A stretch of DNA of 64,000 nucleotides from Eonycteris spelaea (Eukaryota; Chordata; Mammalia; Chiroptera; Pteropodidae): assembly GCA_003508835.1 (NCBI GenBank), contig PUFA01000062.1, forward strand, positions 3,138,001-3,202,000. Direction: 5' to 3'. A program made the position numbers and the translations under genes. The notes beneath the pieces were generated by a model that worked only from the letters and a program-made list of their open reading frames with translations, had not been told where the DNA came from and made no database searches. Shown in pieces: positions 1 through 11,984 of this stretch. Position 1 is the first letter of the stretch, and each line of letters begins with the position of its first letter.

Positions 1-1124
1 CTTTACTCTGTAGCTTCATTGTTCTCCATTTGTAAGAATGGTGTCTCAGATCAGGTGTGCACTTAAGGACTGACCAGCCAATAGTAATATATATTTTTAT
101 ATTTGCCTGATTGAATTGAACTGGAAATTCTGTGGTTTTGGTTTAGAAATGATTGTTATCATTCTCTAAGGACTCTTAAATTCTGTTTCTAGGCTGTATT
201 TCTACTTCTTTAATAAATTAGTGGTGAATTTTTAATTAAATAGTTCAAATAAAACTTTTGAACATTTATATACACTGTTTATTATTTTGTGATTTGAAGA
301 CTTTTTATAAAATACTAGAATCAATTTCCTGGAACAGTTTAGACAACACATGACTTATATACTGTGGTTGATTTTTCTAGTTGCTTTCCTTATAAGAAAT
401 AAAAAGAAACAGCTTGTTAATGTTAAAAGTTGCGATGACACCTTTGCAATGAATGAGAATAAATTCTTATTTGAAAGGAACGTTTAGAAAACTTAGAAGT
501 TATGCTTCATGACTATACTATCAGTTCTGTGGATTGTAGGGTAAAATAAAAATACATCTCCTCAACTCACCAATTCTTTTTTGACTGATGCATTTATTAG
601 ATGCCACAGGTAACGTTTGTTGAAAAGACAGTAGGATATATGGGCAGAACATGGGTTTTTTGTTGGACAAATCTGACATTGAACTCTAATTCCAGCTCTT
701 AATTAATCTAATCATAGACAAGAAGGACTTGGAAAATCTGAAACATCAGCCCAGGAAATTTATATTTTACAGGAACTACCTTAAACTGCATCACTGATGG
801 ATTCTTGAGACAAGAAATTACATAATTAGAATATGTTTCTGTTTGTTACTCCTCCAAGATTCAAAGTGGAAGCTTTTGATTGGCTGGGTATAGGTCATAT
901 GCCCACGTCTTGGCTGTCATTGGTCAGAGAAAATGATTCTCCCCTTTGCTCTTGTCATAAAATGTGAGGATTCTGCATCCTGACAATGATACAAAGTTGG
1001 GGAACTCCCCCTACAGATGAAGGATGTTGGATGCTGGGCTTTGAAATGATGAATTAATTTCTGCTTCCTTGTATTCAGGTTCTGTGGCTGGATCATTCTG
1101 CAGCATACAGTGGTCATTCACTTG
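1..1124. other. no gene recognised
   Basis: A+T-rich unique sequence with short, scattered stop-rich frames. The stretch 860-1000 carries motifs such as 'gattggctgggtataggtca' that recall an old mammalian LTR-type repeat, also suspected at 61700-62195. It is too degraded to name. I see nothing else. Confidence 0.5.
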
Positions 1125-1445
1125 TACTCTTTCGTTCATTAACGATTGCATGCCCGTTCTGTACCAGGCACAGTCCAATGCTCTCAGGGAGCTGAGTTCT
1201 ATTTGAAGAAGTTGATGATAAGCAGGTGAACATAAAAAGTAAACATAATTTTAGAGAGATGTAACTGCTTAGGAAACAATGGAACAGTTAGGGATAGAGG
1301 GAGATTAGAAGGGAGCTAGAGAATGCCTTTCTGATGTGCAACTCTAACTAAAAAAGAATTCAAACAATGTTTATGGAACCAATACCTGAGCTGGAGGATT
1401 GACTGTGGAGGAGAGAGAACAGTCAGACAATAGCCATAACTGAGG
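1125..1445 (+). mobile_element. ancient mammal-wide repeat (unnamed family)
   Basis: The order of motifs is a 'ttcattaacg...gtaccaggcacag' opening, then 'agggagctgagttcta', then a run like 'caggtgaacataaaaagtaaacata', then a G+A-rich section. This matches a very common mammalian repeat that begins with the 'point of widening distribution' pattern (tail of attcattcaacaaatatt, accaggcact, catggagcttac). Other suspected pieces lie at 36000-36290 and 58610-59130. Divergence is high and I cannot give the family name with certainty. Confidence 0.35.
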
Positions 1446-2429
1446 TATCCTGGGCTTTGAGTTTCCTAACTATCATATGCTGCTGTTTCTAGGCCCTGGA
1501 GGTCTAGTTTCTGTCCTTAAGAGCTCTGTGTATTTGTTGCCTGGGCTCTGTTGTGTCTGTTTTCAACTGAGGTTGGCCAATTGGAAACAAAAGCAGAAGA
1601 TTAGAGGGTAGAAGGAGAAAGAGGCTGGAGAGTTGATTTCTTACTACAAATCCTCTATACCTCTGGGCCACGGTGTTGCCTGTTGCTGCATCCTTCTCCT
1701 TGAAGCTATGTTCTCTATTGGGTGGCCCTTTCTCAGAGGTACAGCTCTCTCTGGGTTTCAGTTACACAACTTCCTCTTCTTGCTCCTTTAGGCCTCGAAG
1801 TGGTGATAGTTTCCAGCGTCGTAAGTCCTGGGAGCTTATCATTTCTTACACTTCTATAAATAGTCCCTTAATCAGTTAATCCTTTAAGTGTACATGTAAT
1901 TTGGGGGGCAACTCAGATTGATATAGATAGTGTGAATGGAAAAGAAGGAATGGAAGTGAGAGATACTAGTGGTAATGCAGGGTTCAGTATCTGGCTGGAT
2001 GTGTGAGGGAGATGGAGGAAAAATGACATAAGAAATGGGAAAGTGTGATATGAGTTCAGAAAAATGTTTGGACCTTTAACTCACTGTAAACCTGAAAAGT
2101 GCAGCTTCAATGGAGAGTCAGGAAAACAGGAACTAAAGTACCTTCTTCCAAACTTCCTTCTTAGACTGCTGCTGCTCCAACAGATTCTTACCTTTTGAGC
2201 ATCTATAATTTAGAGTCAGGCAAAGTTGGGAATGTTGAAAATGAAACACAGATATAGATTTTACTTTTGCTAGGCTACAATATTAGCCCTTAGCCCTTTG
2301 GTAGGGCTCTGTCCAATTTTTTTTGTATTCTGCCAATGCTCAGGAAAGAGTTCTAAACGATTCTTGTCTGAGTGTAGTAAACACGAGTTAGGGTCTTATA
2401 CCCACTGCATTCAGACCTACTTCTTTGTG
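1446..2429. other. no feature recognised
   Basis: Unique-looking sequence. No open frame over about 70 codons has protein-like composition, and I recognise no repeat. Confidence 0.5.
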
Positions 2430-2570
2430 GTGTGATGAGCTGTACAATTATAGTAGTCATTATAATTATTTGTATAAGAGTCTATTTCTCCACTGGGTTA
2501 TGACGTCTTTCAGAACAAGAATGGTGTCTTATTCATCCTTGAACATGCAGTGACTCAAAACCAGTGTCCG
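2430..2570 (+). mobile_element. L2 LINE 3' fragment
   Basis: The motif order 'attataattatttgtataag', then 'agtctatttctccactggg', then 'gacgtctttcagaacaagaa', then 'tggtgtcttattcatcctt' follows the L2 3' region, which reads roughly: actagactgtgagctccttgagggcagggactgtgtcttattcatc. The element is old and diverged. Confidence 0.45.
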
Positions 2571-3718
2571 TCACGTTTATTTGCATTTGAGCTCTTGCCC
2601 ATGTCATGCTTTCTCTGTCTTCCTGAGCCAATCCTCTTTGCAGGGTTGTTCTTCAGCCACGGATGGCAGGCAGTGGACTCTGGGCTTCTGTTTCCTGTCT
2701 GGGTTCATTTGTTAACAACATATCCTAGGGATGTGGTAGTGTTTATTGAACAAAGAAATAAAGATGGAAAGACTACATTTCAATGATTCCCTCTTCCTCA
2801 TGGCTATAAATGTTACCGAATAGTCATCAAATTGAAATCAGACCCAGAGAGGGGATATGTTTTTCCCTCCACTGATTATTAATTTGGTAATTAAGAAATA
2901 AATTTTGAAAATGTTGCTCAGTAATACAGAATATCAATATGGCCATGCATAATTGATGTTATACTTTAATCTGAAAGAGGCCATTTAGGAGTTAGGTATG
3001 GATGCTTTCCATTTAAGGGTTCTCATCCATGAAGATTCAAAGGATTAAGATTTAAAGATTTAAAGCTCCTAGCTAAGTTACACATGACTCATACTCTGAA
3101 ATGTTTCCCATTAGGGAAAATATTGATCTTATGGGACTTGAACTTCTTTTTTGGGTTGTGTTTCATGTGTTTGAAAGCCATAAAGACTTCATCTTATTTT
3201 TTCATGTGTAACTTTGTGCTAACAAACTTAAAATTCCATCCATGCTATTCCAAATGGCTAATAATCACTAAAGTGACACTTTCAAACCAAGAAAAAATGA
3301 GAAATAATTGCTTCTCAGTTCTTGCTAGTCCCAAAGAGTAATAAAGAATTAGGTATGAGTGTGGGAAAAGTTTCAACTAAAAAATACAGCTTCAACAAAA
3401 TCAAAAGAAACACAGAAAGAAAAGCTGATACCTTCCCTGCAAAGGGCCTGTAGCCTGTACCCTCCACTGCTCTCTAACGCTACCAACCAGTTTGCAGACT
3501 TGCAGCCAGATCTTGAGAAAATGCAGTTGAATTAGGATGTATTAATGGTCTGCGGGCACTGAACTTGGTGACTTAGTTCAGGCAGCTGGAAATTGACTAG
3601 TCAGTTTGGTATGACAATTAGGCTCGTAATTGATTTTTCTAAATTTGTCTATTTTTAACTGAAGTTCTGTTGTCCCAGTCAACAAAACCCAAGAAGCTAT
3701 ACGTGGAGTTCTTAAATA
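2571..3718. other. no feature recognised
   Basis: Unique-looking A+T-rich DNA. The frame at 2550-2786 (+) overlaps the L2 3' end and has no recognisable protein content. I see no RNA gene or transposon ends. Confidence 0.5.
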
Positions 3719-4149
3719 TGTGGACAAAAAGTAACCTCATAAGGTGATCTGGTCATAAATTCCTAACTGGGAGGTCATGGTGGGTAGTCATGTCCCAGGC
3801 ATACAACTTCTTTAGTAAAAGGCTTATCTTTGCCTTAAGCAAACTGCGACCATTGTTTCTGTGCATCTAGATTAAGATAGTTTTGAAATGCCTCTTTTTC
3901 GGATCCTGCCTTCTAAAGTGTGACCACCCTCCAAAGAGCACAGAATCTTGTGAATTATCTTGTAATCCAAGCCTTCCTTGCTTTCTCCCACCTTCAAGTA
4001 ATCTTCCTAACTTCCCTCCTTAATTTCAAATACATAACTGCAAAGCTGTCCTTTGCCAGAGCATTTGCTTCCTGGCAATTGTCATCAGTTTGGCTCAGAT
4101 AAACTCTTATGAAAATTTTTTACAGGTTTGGCCATTTCTTACATCAACA
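3719..4149 (-). mobile_element. solo ERV class I-like LTR (copy 3)
   Basis: This is homologous over its whole length to the LTRs at 11020-11503 and 13456-13927. On the minus strand it starts TGTTGATGTAAGAA and ends GTCCACA. Shared blocks include the complements of 'ttctccaccttc'-type stretches: 'ctttctcccaccttcaagta' here and 'ctttctcccaccttcatgta' at 13733, and 'ccattgtttctgtgcatc' in both. A 4-bp AATA lies on each side (3715-3718 and 4150-4153), the size expected of a class I ERV target duplication. No internal retroviral sequence lies next to it, so it is a solo LTR. The exact 3' boundary is provisional. Confidence 0.7.
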
Positions 4150-5794
4150 AATATGTGAAAAATTGTTATTTTCTTTCTCATTTCTTAAAAATAACTCTCA
4201 TTGAGATTAATGTAACTTTGCACTAGGGAAAACTTTGCTGTCTTTTAGAAATGCGTTTTCCCCAATGTTTCTATATTTAATCCTTTCACAGCATGCAGTT
4301 TATCTTTAACTTTGCTTGTAAGAAGTCACTTATATTTTTCTTAAGATACTGAGACTTACCAGATCATAAAGATTCATAGAAAGCCATTTGTCAACTTTTA
4401 AAATCCTGGCTTTGATTTTGGGAACTTTGTTTAACAGACCAATAAGGCAAATGTCTTAGATAACCATGGTTATCTACTTATTTTTTTTAGTTATTTGAAA
4501 TTGCCACACCCGCATAACCCTTTAAAAATTTTAATTACCTTAGCGCCATCTTGTGGATTTCTTATATATCTGTAGAGATCAAACCTATTGAGATAAACAA
4601 TATGTATTTTTGGGGTCAATTTATTAAGATAAAGACTTTGAAGTCCTTTCAATAAACTGGTGAAATTAATTCTTATATTTTACTACATTACTCAAAAAAT
4701 TCTAAATATTTCATAGTTACTTTTAGGAGGTAATCCAAAGGTTAACCTGATAAATCTGAGATTATTGTAATAAATAATTCAAACCAAGACCAGCCTGTAG
4801 AAACAGATGGTGCTTCTGGAAGAACTTAAAAATTTTCCACTCTTAAATGAACATAAACCTTCTGCCTGGAGCTGTGCAACTACATGGACTTATGAGCATG
4901 TCTGTAAATCTATGTGGTTACTAGTTTTTTGTCATCTCAAGTCACATTCTTTTAATTTGATGCTTCTCAAGGTATGGAAAGCAGAGGTTAACTCAAAACA
5001 CAAGAGAACACGTTCTGGTTATTCTCAGTTTGTAGTGCTATCTTTCTTCTTCCTGTGATTGCTTCCTGCTTCTCTGTTTTGCATGTGAGACTATGTATTC
5101 CAGTAAAAGGACAAAGACACTTTAGCAAACTTTTATTATACCTAAGCCTGGATTTAACTCCCCAAATAACGAAATAGGCATATAATCCTATGGATTTCTT
5201 CAGGTAGTGAGTTGAGTCTAGATGGATCATGACTTTTTTCCCCTAGTCTTTTCACATGATTAGCTACACTTCTGTGGACAATTGTGTATGATAGGTAACA
5301 ACTGGCTTAGATAATCTGAAGCAAAGTGAAAGTAAATCTAAAAAAAAAGAGAGAGAGAGAAAATAAAAGTAAAGAATGAAGTAAATACATCTGATAAAGC
5401 TCTGTTTTTAGCCATTTATTCATACTGGCGGGTTAAATTTTTTTTGACTGGATTTTGACCAAAAAACACACACAAAAAAACTGTTGGTTAAAGTGGGAAA
5501 CTTAAGATATGGTTGATGAAGATGAGCTTGCCAAAAGTTTTTTTTTTTTAATTTTTTTTTTATGGACGATAAGTCTTTGGCTCATAAAAATTATATTAGA
5601 GAACCATATAAATAATATAGGATATGCAGTTGTTACCTAATTTATTGGTTTCAGTTTTATTCTTAAGTGATTTTTAATTGGTCCTCTTTTATTTCTCTGT
5701 GATTGAATGAATTATTTCATAAGGAAATGAAATTACTTATGCAAATACATTAAATATTTGTCCTAGCAATGTGCTGACAATAAAAATTATAGTA
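4150..5794. other. no gene; A/T tracts and short AG repeat
   Basis: A+T-rich sequence with short simple runs: an A/AG run at 5341-5360 and T/A runs at 5538-5560. There is no protein-like open frame and no transposon I can name. Confidence 0.5.
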
Positions 5795-6530
5795 AGGTTC
5801 AACAGATACTGGGCAGGATGCAAAGAAACTGGAATACTCACACATTGCTGGTGATGTAAAATGGTGCAGCCGCTTTGGAAAGCAGTTTGGCAATTTCCTA
5901 GAAAACTGAACATCCAGCTATAGTACGACCTAATGATTGCACTTTTGGCATTTATTTCAGAGAAATAAACACGTTCACATAAAAAAAAAAAACCTGTACA
6001 TGACGTTTGTAGCACCTTTAGGTATAATAGCCAAAAACTAGTGACAACCTAGATGTCCTCCAACAGGTGAACGGTTAAACAAACTGCTACATCCACACGT
6101 CACTGCTCAACAATGAGAATGGATGATTGATACAGGCAACAACTCAGATGAACCTTCAAAGAATTATGCTGAGTGGAAAAATGAAAAGATATCTTAAAAG
6201 GTTACATACTGTATGATTCCAATTATATACTTTCTTGAATGACAAAATTATAGAGAGAGATATATGAGTAGCTGCCAGTTGTTTAGGATGAAGGAAAGAC
6301 AGAGGAGAGGTGGGTGTGGCTATAAAATGGTAACTTGAGGAATCCCTGTGGTGATGAAATGGCCTGTATCTTGACTATAATAAATGCACTACCCCTGCTG
6401 TGACATTATACTATAGTTTTGCAAGATGTTTCCATTGGGGGAAAGTGTGTAAGTGGCATATAAGATCTCTCTACATTACTTCTTAAAACTGCATGTGATC
6501 TACAAAATCTCAAAATAAAAGATTAAAAAG
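5795..6530 (+). mobile_element. L1M LINE 3' region
   Basis: This follows the well-known 3' region of middle-aged mammalian L1: 'tactcacacattgctggtga', 'ggtgcagccgctttgga', 'aatagccaaaaactagtgac', 'atgtcctccaacaggtgaac', 'ctgagtggaaaaatgaaaag', 'aggttacatactgtatgatt'. It ends in the A-rich 'caaaataaaagattaaaaag' at 6513-6532. Only the non-coding 3' tail and the adjoining end of ORF2 are present. The element is 5' truncated, with about 20% or more apparent divergence. Confidence 0.75.
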
Positions 6531-6865
6531 TTGCTTCATGCAATACAGAATCCCTATTGTGAAAGAGAAAATTCAACACACTGTTAGCCTTGAAAAATAG
6601 TTTTACCATATCATTGTAACATTTATATTGTGAAATGGTTGTATTACTTTTTGTAAATAATGTAAATAATTTAATCACTAAGAAAATAAATACTGGGAAA
6701 GTGATTTTATCTTGTGTGTACCTTCATCATCCCAACTTGATAATATTGTTTTAAACTTTTCAGGAAATCCAGATAAAACAGACCTGTTCTTTAATTAACT
6801 TTTAGTCAAAGTTCACAGGAGAACCTTTTCATGTGTTGATGACTATCTATTATTCTCTTCTATAG

Positions 6866-7013
6866 GTGGCATCGCCATGCAGAAGTCTCCACTGATCTTT
6901 TTGGATGAAGATTACAGGAAGGATGATTTTCTACATCTGCAGTTATACGCTGAGAGAGCCAAAAGTTCAAACAAGCAGTATGTCTACACGAACCCTAAAC
7001 AGAGAATTGAAAA
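6866..7013 (+). CDS. candidate internal coding exon, gene unknown
   Basis: This 148-nt segment behaves like a spliced coding exon. A pyrimidine-rich tract (tattattctcttctatag) with AG at 6864-6865 precedes it, and a GTAAAA donor begins at 7014. Only one of the three forward frames is open. Counting from the ATG at 6877 it encodes about 45 residues that are charged and compositionally protein-like, containing the pieces MQKSPLIFLDEDYRKDDFL and QYVYTNPKQRIEK. The acceptor splits a codon after base 1 and the donor splits one after base 2. If it is not spliced, the same frame stops at TAA 7015-7017, so it could be a terminal exon. It lies outside every repeat recognised here. I cannot name the gene and see no partner exons in the window. 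A chance ORF or an old pseudoexon remains possible. Confidence 0.35.
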
Positions 7014-7794
7014 GTAAAATATTCAACTCTAAGTTAATTGGCCATGCCATTTTGTGTACCTAAGCAAACTGATTTTATTTTACCAAATATTAGACTGGAT
7101 ATTTAAATTGTCAAAGCTAAAACACAATTTTCAGTGAGCTTTTAATGTCAGAATTTAAAAAGGATCAAAAGATCTTCCTAACACCTCAAAGACACTGTAG
7201 TGTTTACATATTTAATGGTGTTCTACTTGGTCGAATACATCCTTCCAACCGTGCAGCGTGTAATGGCTGTTTCTCATTACTACTCTACAAGGTCAGTTTA
7301 ACTTCATTTGGGGTATTTGCTGACATAAGAAGTTATTTCAACATTCTATTGAGCTATTAAAAATTAAAAAGGAATATATTCTATATTGTAATCTTCTAGT
7401 GAGGAGGATTTTAAGGCAAGAGAAGTCCCAAAATGGGTGGATTAGGTACACAACCTGAATTTTAAAAATCTGCTAAATTCACTCATTTATTTACAATGCT
7501 TTCTAACTGGCCCAACCCTTAGCCGAAGGACAGACTTGATCTTTTTTTTTTTTTTTTTTTTAAATCTAATCTCTTCTTGACTATTGGGATAAACTACTTG
7601 ACAAGTGTTTTGGTTTGTTGTGACCTGTGACTTTGGGAAAGGATGCATCCTGAGAGCAGTGGTGGTTGTTATATTCAAACAAACATGTTTTTCTTGTTCT
7701 GTGTTTCCTTCACAAATAGTATTCTTATGATTCAGATTAGAAGAGAGAATTCCATTGCATGAATATGCCACATTCAGATATTTCGGTTGTATAT
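7014..7794. other. no feature recognised; T homopolymer
   Basis: Unique-looking sequence. A run of about 22 T lies at 7541-7562, and I could not attach it to an antisense retrocopy. Confidence 0.5.
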
Positions 7795-7925
7795 GTATTA
7801 TAGTATTTATAAGATCGAATGAGGTAATATACATAAGTGCTTAGAATAGTGGCTGACACAGATTGTTGTATGTTTCAGCCATTATTAATATTATATTTGT
7901 TGTTTTTACTATTATTAGCTTGGCT
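7795..7925 (+). mobile_element. MIR SINE 3' part
   Basis: The string 'aatgaggtaatatacataag' followed by 'tgcttagaatagtggctgac' and 'agccattattaatatta' matches the 3' half of MIR (gttaatacatgtaaagcgcttagaacagtgcctggcacat...ctattatta). The 5' half is missing. Confidence 0.55.
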
Positions 7926-8039
7926 CAGTTGTTGGGGAATATTTTTCTGCAATGTCAGAATCTTTTACTCATTTTTAAGCACATCACTACAGTATTGGAT
8001 AGCTATTAAGGTAATATTTTGAATTTTAATATCAGTCCT

Positions 8040-9300
8040 AATGTAGAAGGTAATTAAAAAAAATACTTTTAATGTGAAATGTAAGACATGTACAGAGTAG
8101 TATACAAAATAAACATATAACTCAATGATTTATTGCGAAACGAGCACCTGTGAAACCCATTCAGGTCAAGAAACACGACATTGTCACCTCTGCGGAAGCT
8201 TCCTTTCACACTCCTTCCTAATCATAGCCCCTTCTATCCCTCCTGAAGTTAATTAATATCCGGACTAATATCATAATCATTTCCTTGCTTTTCTTTATAG
8301 ATGTACTCATGCATCTGTTTATAATCCCTGTAATTTAAGTTTGTCTATTTTAAAAAAACTTCGTATAAATTAAGCTGGCATAAATTTTTCTGTATCTATC
8401 TCAATAGATTTGTTTGTAAGAATCATCCATGTTATTGTCTGGTGTGGTTCACTCATTTTCATCATTGCTACCTTTTGGAAAATGGAGGTTTTGAACTTTA
8501 ATGTAGACCAATTTATGAACCCCTTCTTTCAAGTCTTCCTCTGATCCAAGATCACAAATATATTCTCTAATATCAGCTTCTAGAAGCTAGTATAAGTTGT
8601 CTTTTATATTTTTGTACATGGTATGAGATAAACGTCAATTTTTAGTTTTTCTCTCTACATGGGCATCTAATTGTCTCAGCACAAATTGTTGAAAAGGTCA
8701 CCCTTTCCTTGTTCTTTTGCAGTGCCATCTTTGTTATAAATCAACTGCCTAGAGATTAGTGAATATTTCTTGGCTCTATATTTTGTTCCATAGATCTATT
8801 TATCTATTCTTGTGCCAGAACTACATTGTTTTAACTAGTGTGGTTTTATATGAATCTTGATATTAGAATAATTTTGGCCTTATTATTTTCATATACATTT
8901 AGACTCAGCTTGTCAAATTCAATAAAACAAAATAAAGCAAAAACCTGCTAGAATTTTTATTGGAATTGCAGTGAATCTATAAATGGTGTGGGGTTTACTG
9001 GTTAATTTCCAGTGTAGGGGATTTTTCTAAAAATATTTTAAAAATTTATTTTACCTTAATTGGTCAGAAAACACACTGTAGATTTCAGTATAATAAAATT
9101 AATACAATTTGATTTATGGTTTAAAAGGGTCAATTTTTGTAAGTGAGTTACATGTGCTTTAAAGGGTACATGTTCTCCACTCGCTGAGTGCAGAATTCTG
9201 TGCCTGTCAATTAGTTCAATCTTGTTAATTATATTGTTCAAATTTTCTAAGTTCTTACTGACATTTTTGTCTGTTTATTCTAAAGTTTACTGAAAGAGAT
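8040..9300 (-). mobile_element. L1M LINE (3' UTR and ORF2 end), antisense
   Basis: Read on the plus strand this is the complement of an old L1. It opens with the 3' UTR landmarks 'gaaacccattcaggtcaaga', 'aatcatccatgttattgtct' and 'cactcattttcatcattgct'. It passes into ORF2-derived sequence such as 'gttccatagatctatttatc' and 'attttggccttattatttt', and then 'ctgtgcctgtcaattagttc' and 'tgttcaaattttctaagttc'. The element is riddled with stops and indels and is clearly inactive. Confidence 0.65.
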
Positions 9301-10934
9301 ATACTGGGCTCTTCCATTATGAGTGTGGGTTTGTCTAGTTCTCCTTGCAGTGCTGTCAATCTTTGTTTTATATATTGTGAGGCAATGCTGTAAATTGCAA
9401 ATAAATTTATTATTATACACCAGTGAATTAAACTTGTATCTGAAATGTACTTTTTGCCTTCAAACCTACTGAATTTTATATTAATATAGTTATACATATT
9501 TTTTTTTGTTAGAGTTGTATGACATAATATTTATCTTTTTTTTTTTTACTTTCAACTTCCTGTATCTTTATAACTTTTTGAAAAAATTCATTCTGACAAT
9601 CTTCTCTTTTTGAGTTTGTTTTTAAAATTTAATTTAATTTAAATACTAATCAATTTGGGTTTAAATCCAGATATGCCATGCAAGTACTAACCAAAAGACA
9701 GCTAGCCACTCTGGACTCCAAGCCCTTTCCTTCTAGCTCTATCAGACTGTCAGCACCACTGGCAGCTCCTTAGCCATTGAGTGACCCCTTCCTGCTTTGT
9801 CAAATCCCCCAGAAAATCAGTAGTCGCAAATTCCAGGTCCATCTCCCTGGTTTTCAACCCCCTGCTCCCACCCAGTTCTGGCCCGGTAATTCTTTACTAC
9901 ATTTTGACATACTTTGGAAGATACGTCGGTTGTATTTTTTAAAGCTTTTCTAGCTCAATGTCTGTCCAAATTACCTACTTTGTCATCACTGGATTCCTAC
10001 AATCATGGTTTTAGAATGTGCTTAATCTAATCATTAGAAACTATCTGCATATCAAAGAAGAAATGATATAAAATTGAAATTTTTTTCAGCAATAACAAAC
10101 TGCATTTTTTTTGGTCATGATCCTTTTGCAATCTTAGTGCTATAGTAGCTCTACTCAGAGATCCGAGATAGTCTAAACTTAGTTCGGCAGTACATTTTAA
10201 GGTTCTGATATGATGACAGATACAGAAATCAATGTCATAACGTAATCTCAGTGGCCTAGATAAAATCAGATGTACACTGTATTTATTCTCAGGATATAAC
10301 CAACTAATCTCTTATAAATAAAACGTACATTGTGATGTCCTATGTTTCACTTTGTGAATTATCATAGCTAGCTCTTTTGCGAGAAGCAGTTCTTTCTTTT
10401 GAAGCCCCTTCTGCCTTTTCTGATTACCCTTTTAAAATTTACATTATGGAATTTCCCTAAACATTTAATTTGTATGTATGCGTAACGTTATTTAAGTAAG
10501 AGACCACTAAATGTTTTGAATTGGATTTACCAATTGTGTTTTCCCCTGGTGTTTAGCAAAATTCAAATTGATTTTTTCTTTCACTTCTAAGACACATACT
10601 TATTAATATCTAGCTTTAAATTAAATGCGAACACATCTTACTCTGAAAAACAGTAGTCAACTTATGCTTCCAAAATAAAAGAATTGTTTGAAATATTTAG
10701 AATAACAAAAATATGTCGATTATGTATATTCTATGTTTTCCTGAAATACTCAAGAGTAACTATTAGAGTCTTGCTACTATTTAGAATGTTTATGAAAGAC
10801 CTCCAGAATGGACACTCTACTGCAGTGACCCTGCCTTACTATTAGGATTGAGTGCTTATGCTGTCAGTGTTACCTCATGGGCTCTGGTGAAGACCACTTT
10901 CCCCATCAATGGAAATAAGTTAACTTTTTAAATT
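9301..10934. other. no gene recognised
   Basis: Up to about 9480 this may be a continuation of the old L1. From about 9660 to 9960 there is a more G+C-rich patch without recognisable coding content. The rest is A+T-rich unique-looking DNA. Confidence 0.45.
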
Positions 10935-11016
10935 TTTTTTCCAGCATGGGCTTTAGAATCAGACCAATCTGGGTTTCAACACAGATTCTGCCATTTGCCA
11001 AGTCAACTTTAGTTTG
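10935..11016 (+). mobile_element. MIR 5' part, interrupted by LTR
   Basis: The MIR tRNA-derived and core region is legible: 'agcatgggctttagaatcag', 'accaatctgggtttcaacac', 'agattctgccatttgccaag'. It ends abruptly where the LTR begins at 11020. A possible continuation of the MIR ('gttcctcctttttgtcataa') follows the LTR at 11504, which would make that LTR a later insertion into the MIR. Confidence 0.6.
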
Positions 11017-11019
11017 TTT

Positions 11020-11503
11020 TGTTGACATAAGAACATCTAACCTGTAGAAAACTTTTATAAAAATTTGTTTGAGCCAAACAGAGGATACACCTAAAAGCAA
11101 GATCGCAAAAGATTGAGATAAATGCTTCCTTCAGAGAATAACAGTTTGCAGTTTCTCTTATGCATTTGAGATTAAGGAAGGAATGTAAGAAAGATTACAT
11201 GAAGCAAGGTGGGGGGGTCAGATTACAGGGTGGTTAAGACTATGTGCTCTCCTAAGTGTGGTCATGCTTTAGAAGAAGGAGTTTCAAAGGGAGATCATGT
11301 ATTAGAAGGAGAGGTCTGAAAGGGAGCATTCCAAAGGTGTGCTAACCTAGATACACAGAAACAATGGACAGGGCTTGCTGAAGGCAAAGATAAGACGGTA
11401 GCTAAAGAAGTTATATGTCTGGGGTGCGACTACTCACCATGATTTACCCAGTTAAGAATTTATGATCGGATTACCCTGTGAAGTTACTCCCTTTTCATTC
11501 ACA
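11020..11503 (+). mobile_element. ERV class I-like LTR (copy 1)
   Basis: About 484 bp beginning TGTTGACATAAG and ending TTCACA, with terminal TG/CA as expected of an LTR. It is homologous, in reverse orientation, to 13456-13927 and 3719-4149. Shared blocks include 'tttgagccaaacagaggata', 'gagaataacagtttgcagtt', 'cagaaacaatggacagggct' and 'tgctgaaggcaaagataaga'. The flanks are GTTT before and GTTC after, so a mutated 4-bp target duplication is possible. Because it points opposite to the neighbouring pol fragment, it is not simply that provirus's other LTR. Confidence 0.7.
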
Positions 11504-11897
11504 GTTCCTCCTTTTTGTCATAAGTCAATCTGAAGAATGCATCGATGACCAACCTTTAGGTCTCCTAGTGTAGTTTCACAGTGCTGGGAAGGCTCATTCC
11601 TAGGAAGTCTCAGTATCATTATTATTTTGTTGAAATGGTGAACCAATGGGTATAGGGCAAGACAATAATCATGAGATGTGAGTTGAAGCTAAATTTTCCC
11701 AAAAAGGAAAGGGCAGAGAAATGGAAGGCAGTCAGGTTTTACGGCCTTCACAACAAAAACAAGACCACCACCATCATCACCTCCAACAGCAAACACTCTG
11801 AATCATTTCTAACTCTCATGATCAGAGTTTTGCCTTCCATCTTATTTTCTGTATTTGGCATCTATTATAACATTTACATAAGCCATAAAAAAGTATT
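11504..11897. other. no gene recognised between LTR and inverted repeat
   Basis: The beginning may be the other half of the MIR cut by the LTR. An open frame on the plus strand at 11671-11955 has low-complexity Thr/Asn/His-rich content and no recognisable domain. I regard it as chance. Confidence 0.45.
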
Positions 11898-11983
11898 AAA
11901 AGTTATTATAACCATATTAACTACATTATGGACCTCTAAGGTATATAGTGTATAGATTTGTAAGCCAAATCTCTATAATACTT
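11898..11983 (+). repeat. left arm of 86-bp inverted repeat
   Basis: Its reverse complement occurs at 14981-15066 with only a few differences. The central 'ttataaccatattaactaca' and the following 'ttatggacctcta' are identical, as is the outer 'tttgtaagccaaatctctat'. The two arms flank the segment carrying pol, an LTR, a Charlie MITE and the TCTA repeat. The pol fragment stops at the inner edge of this arm. Confidence 0.85.
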
Positions 11984-11984
11984 C

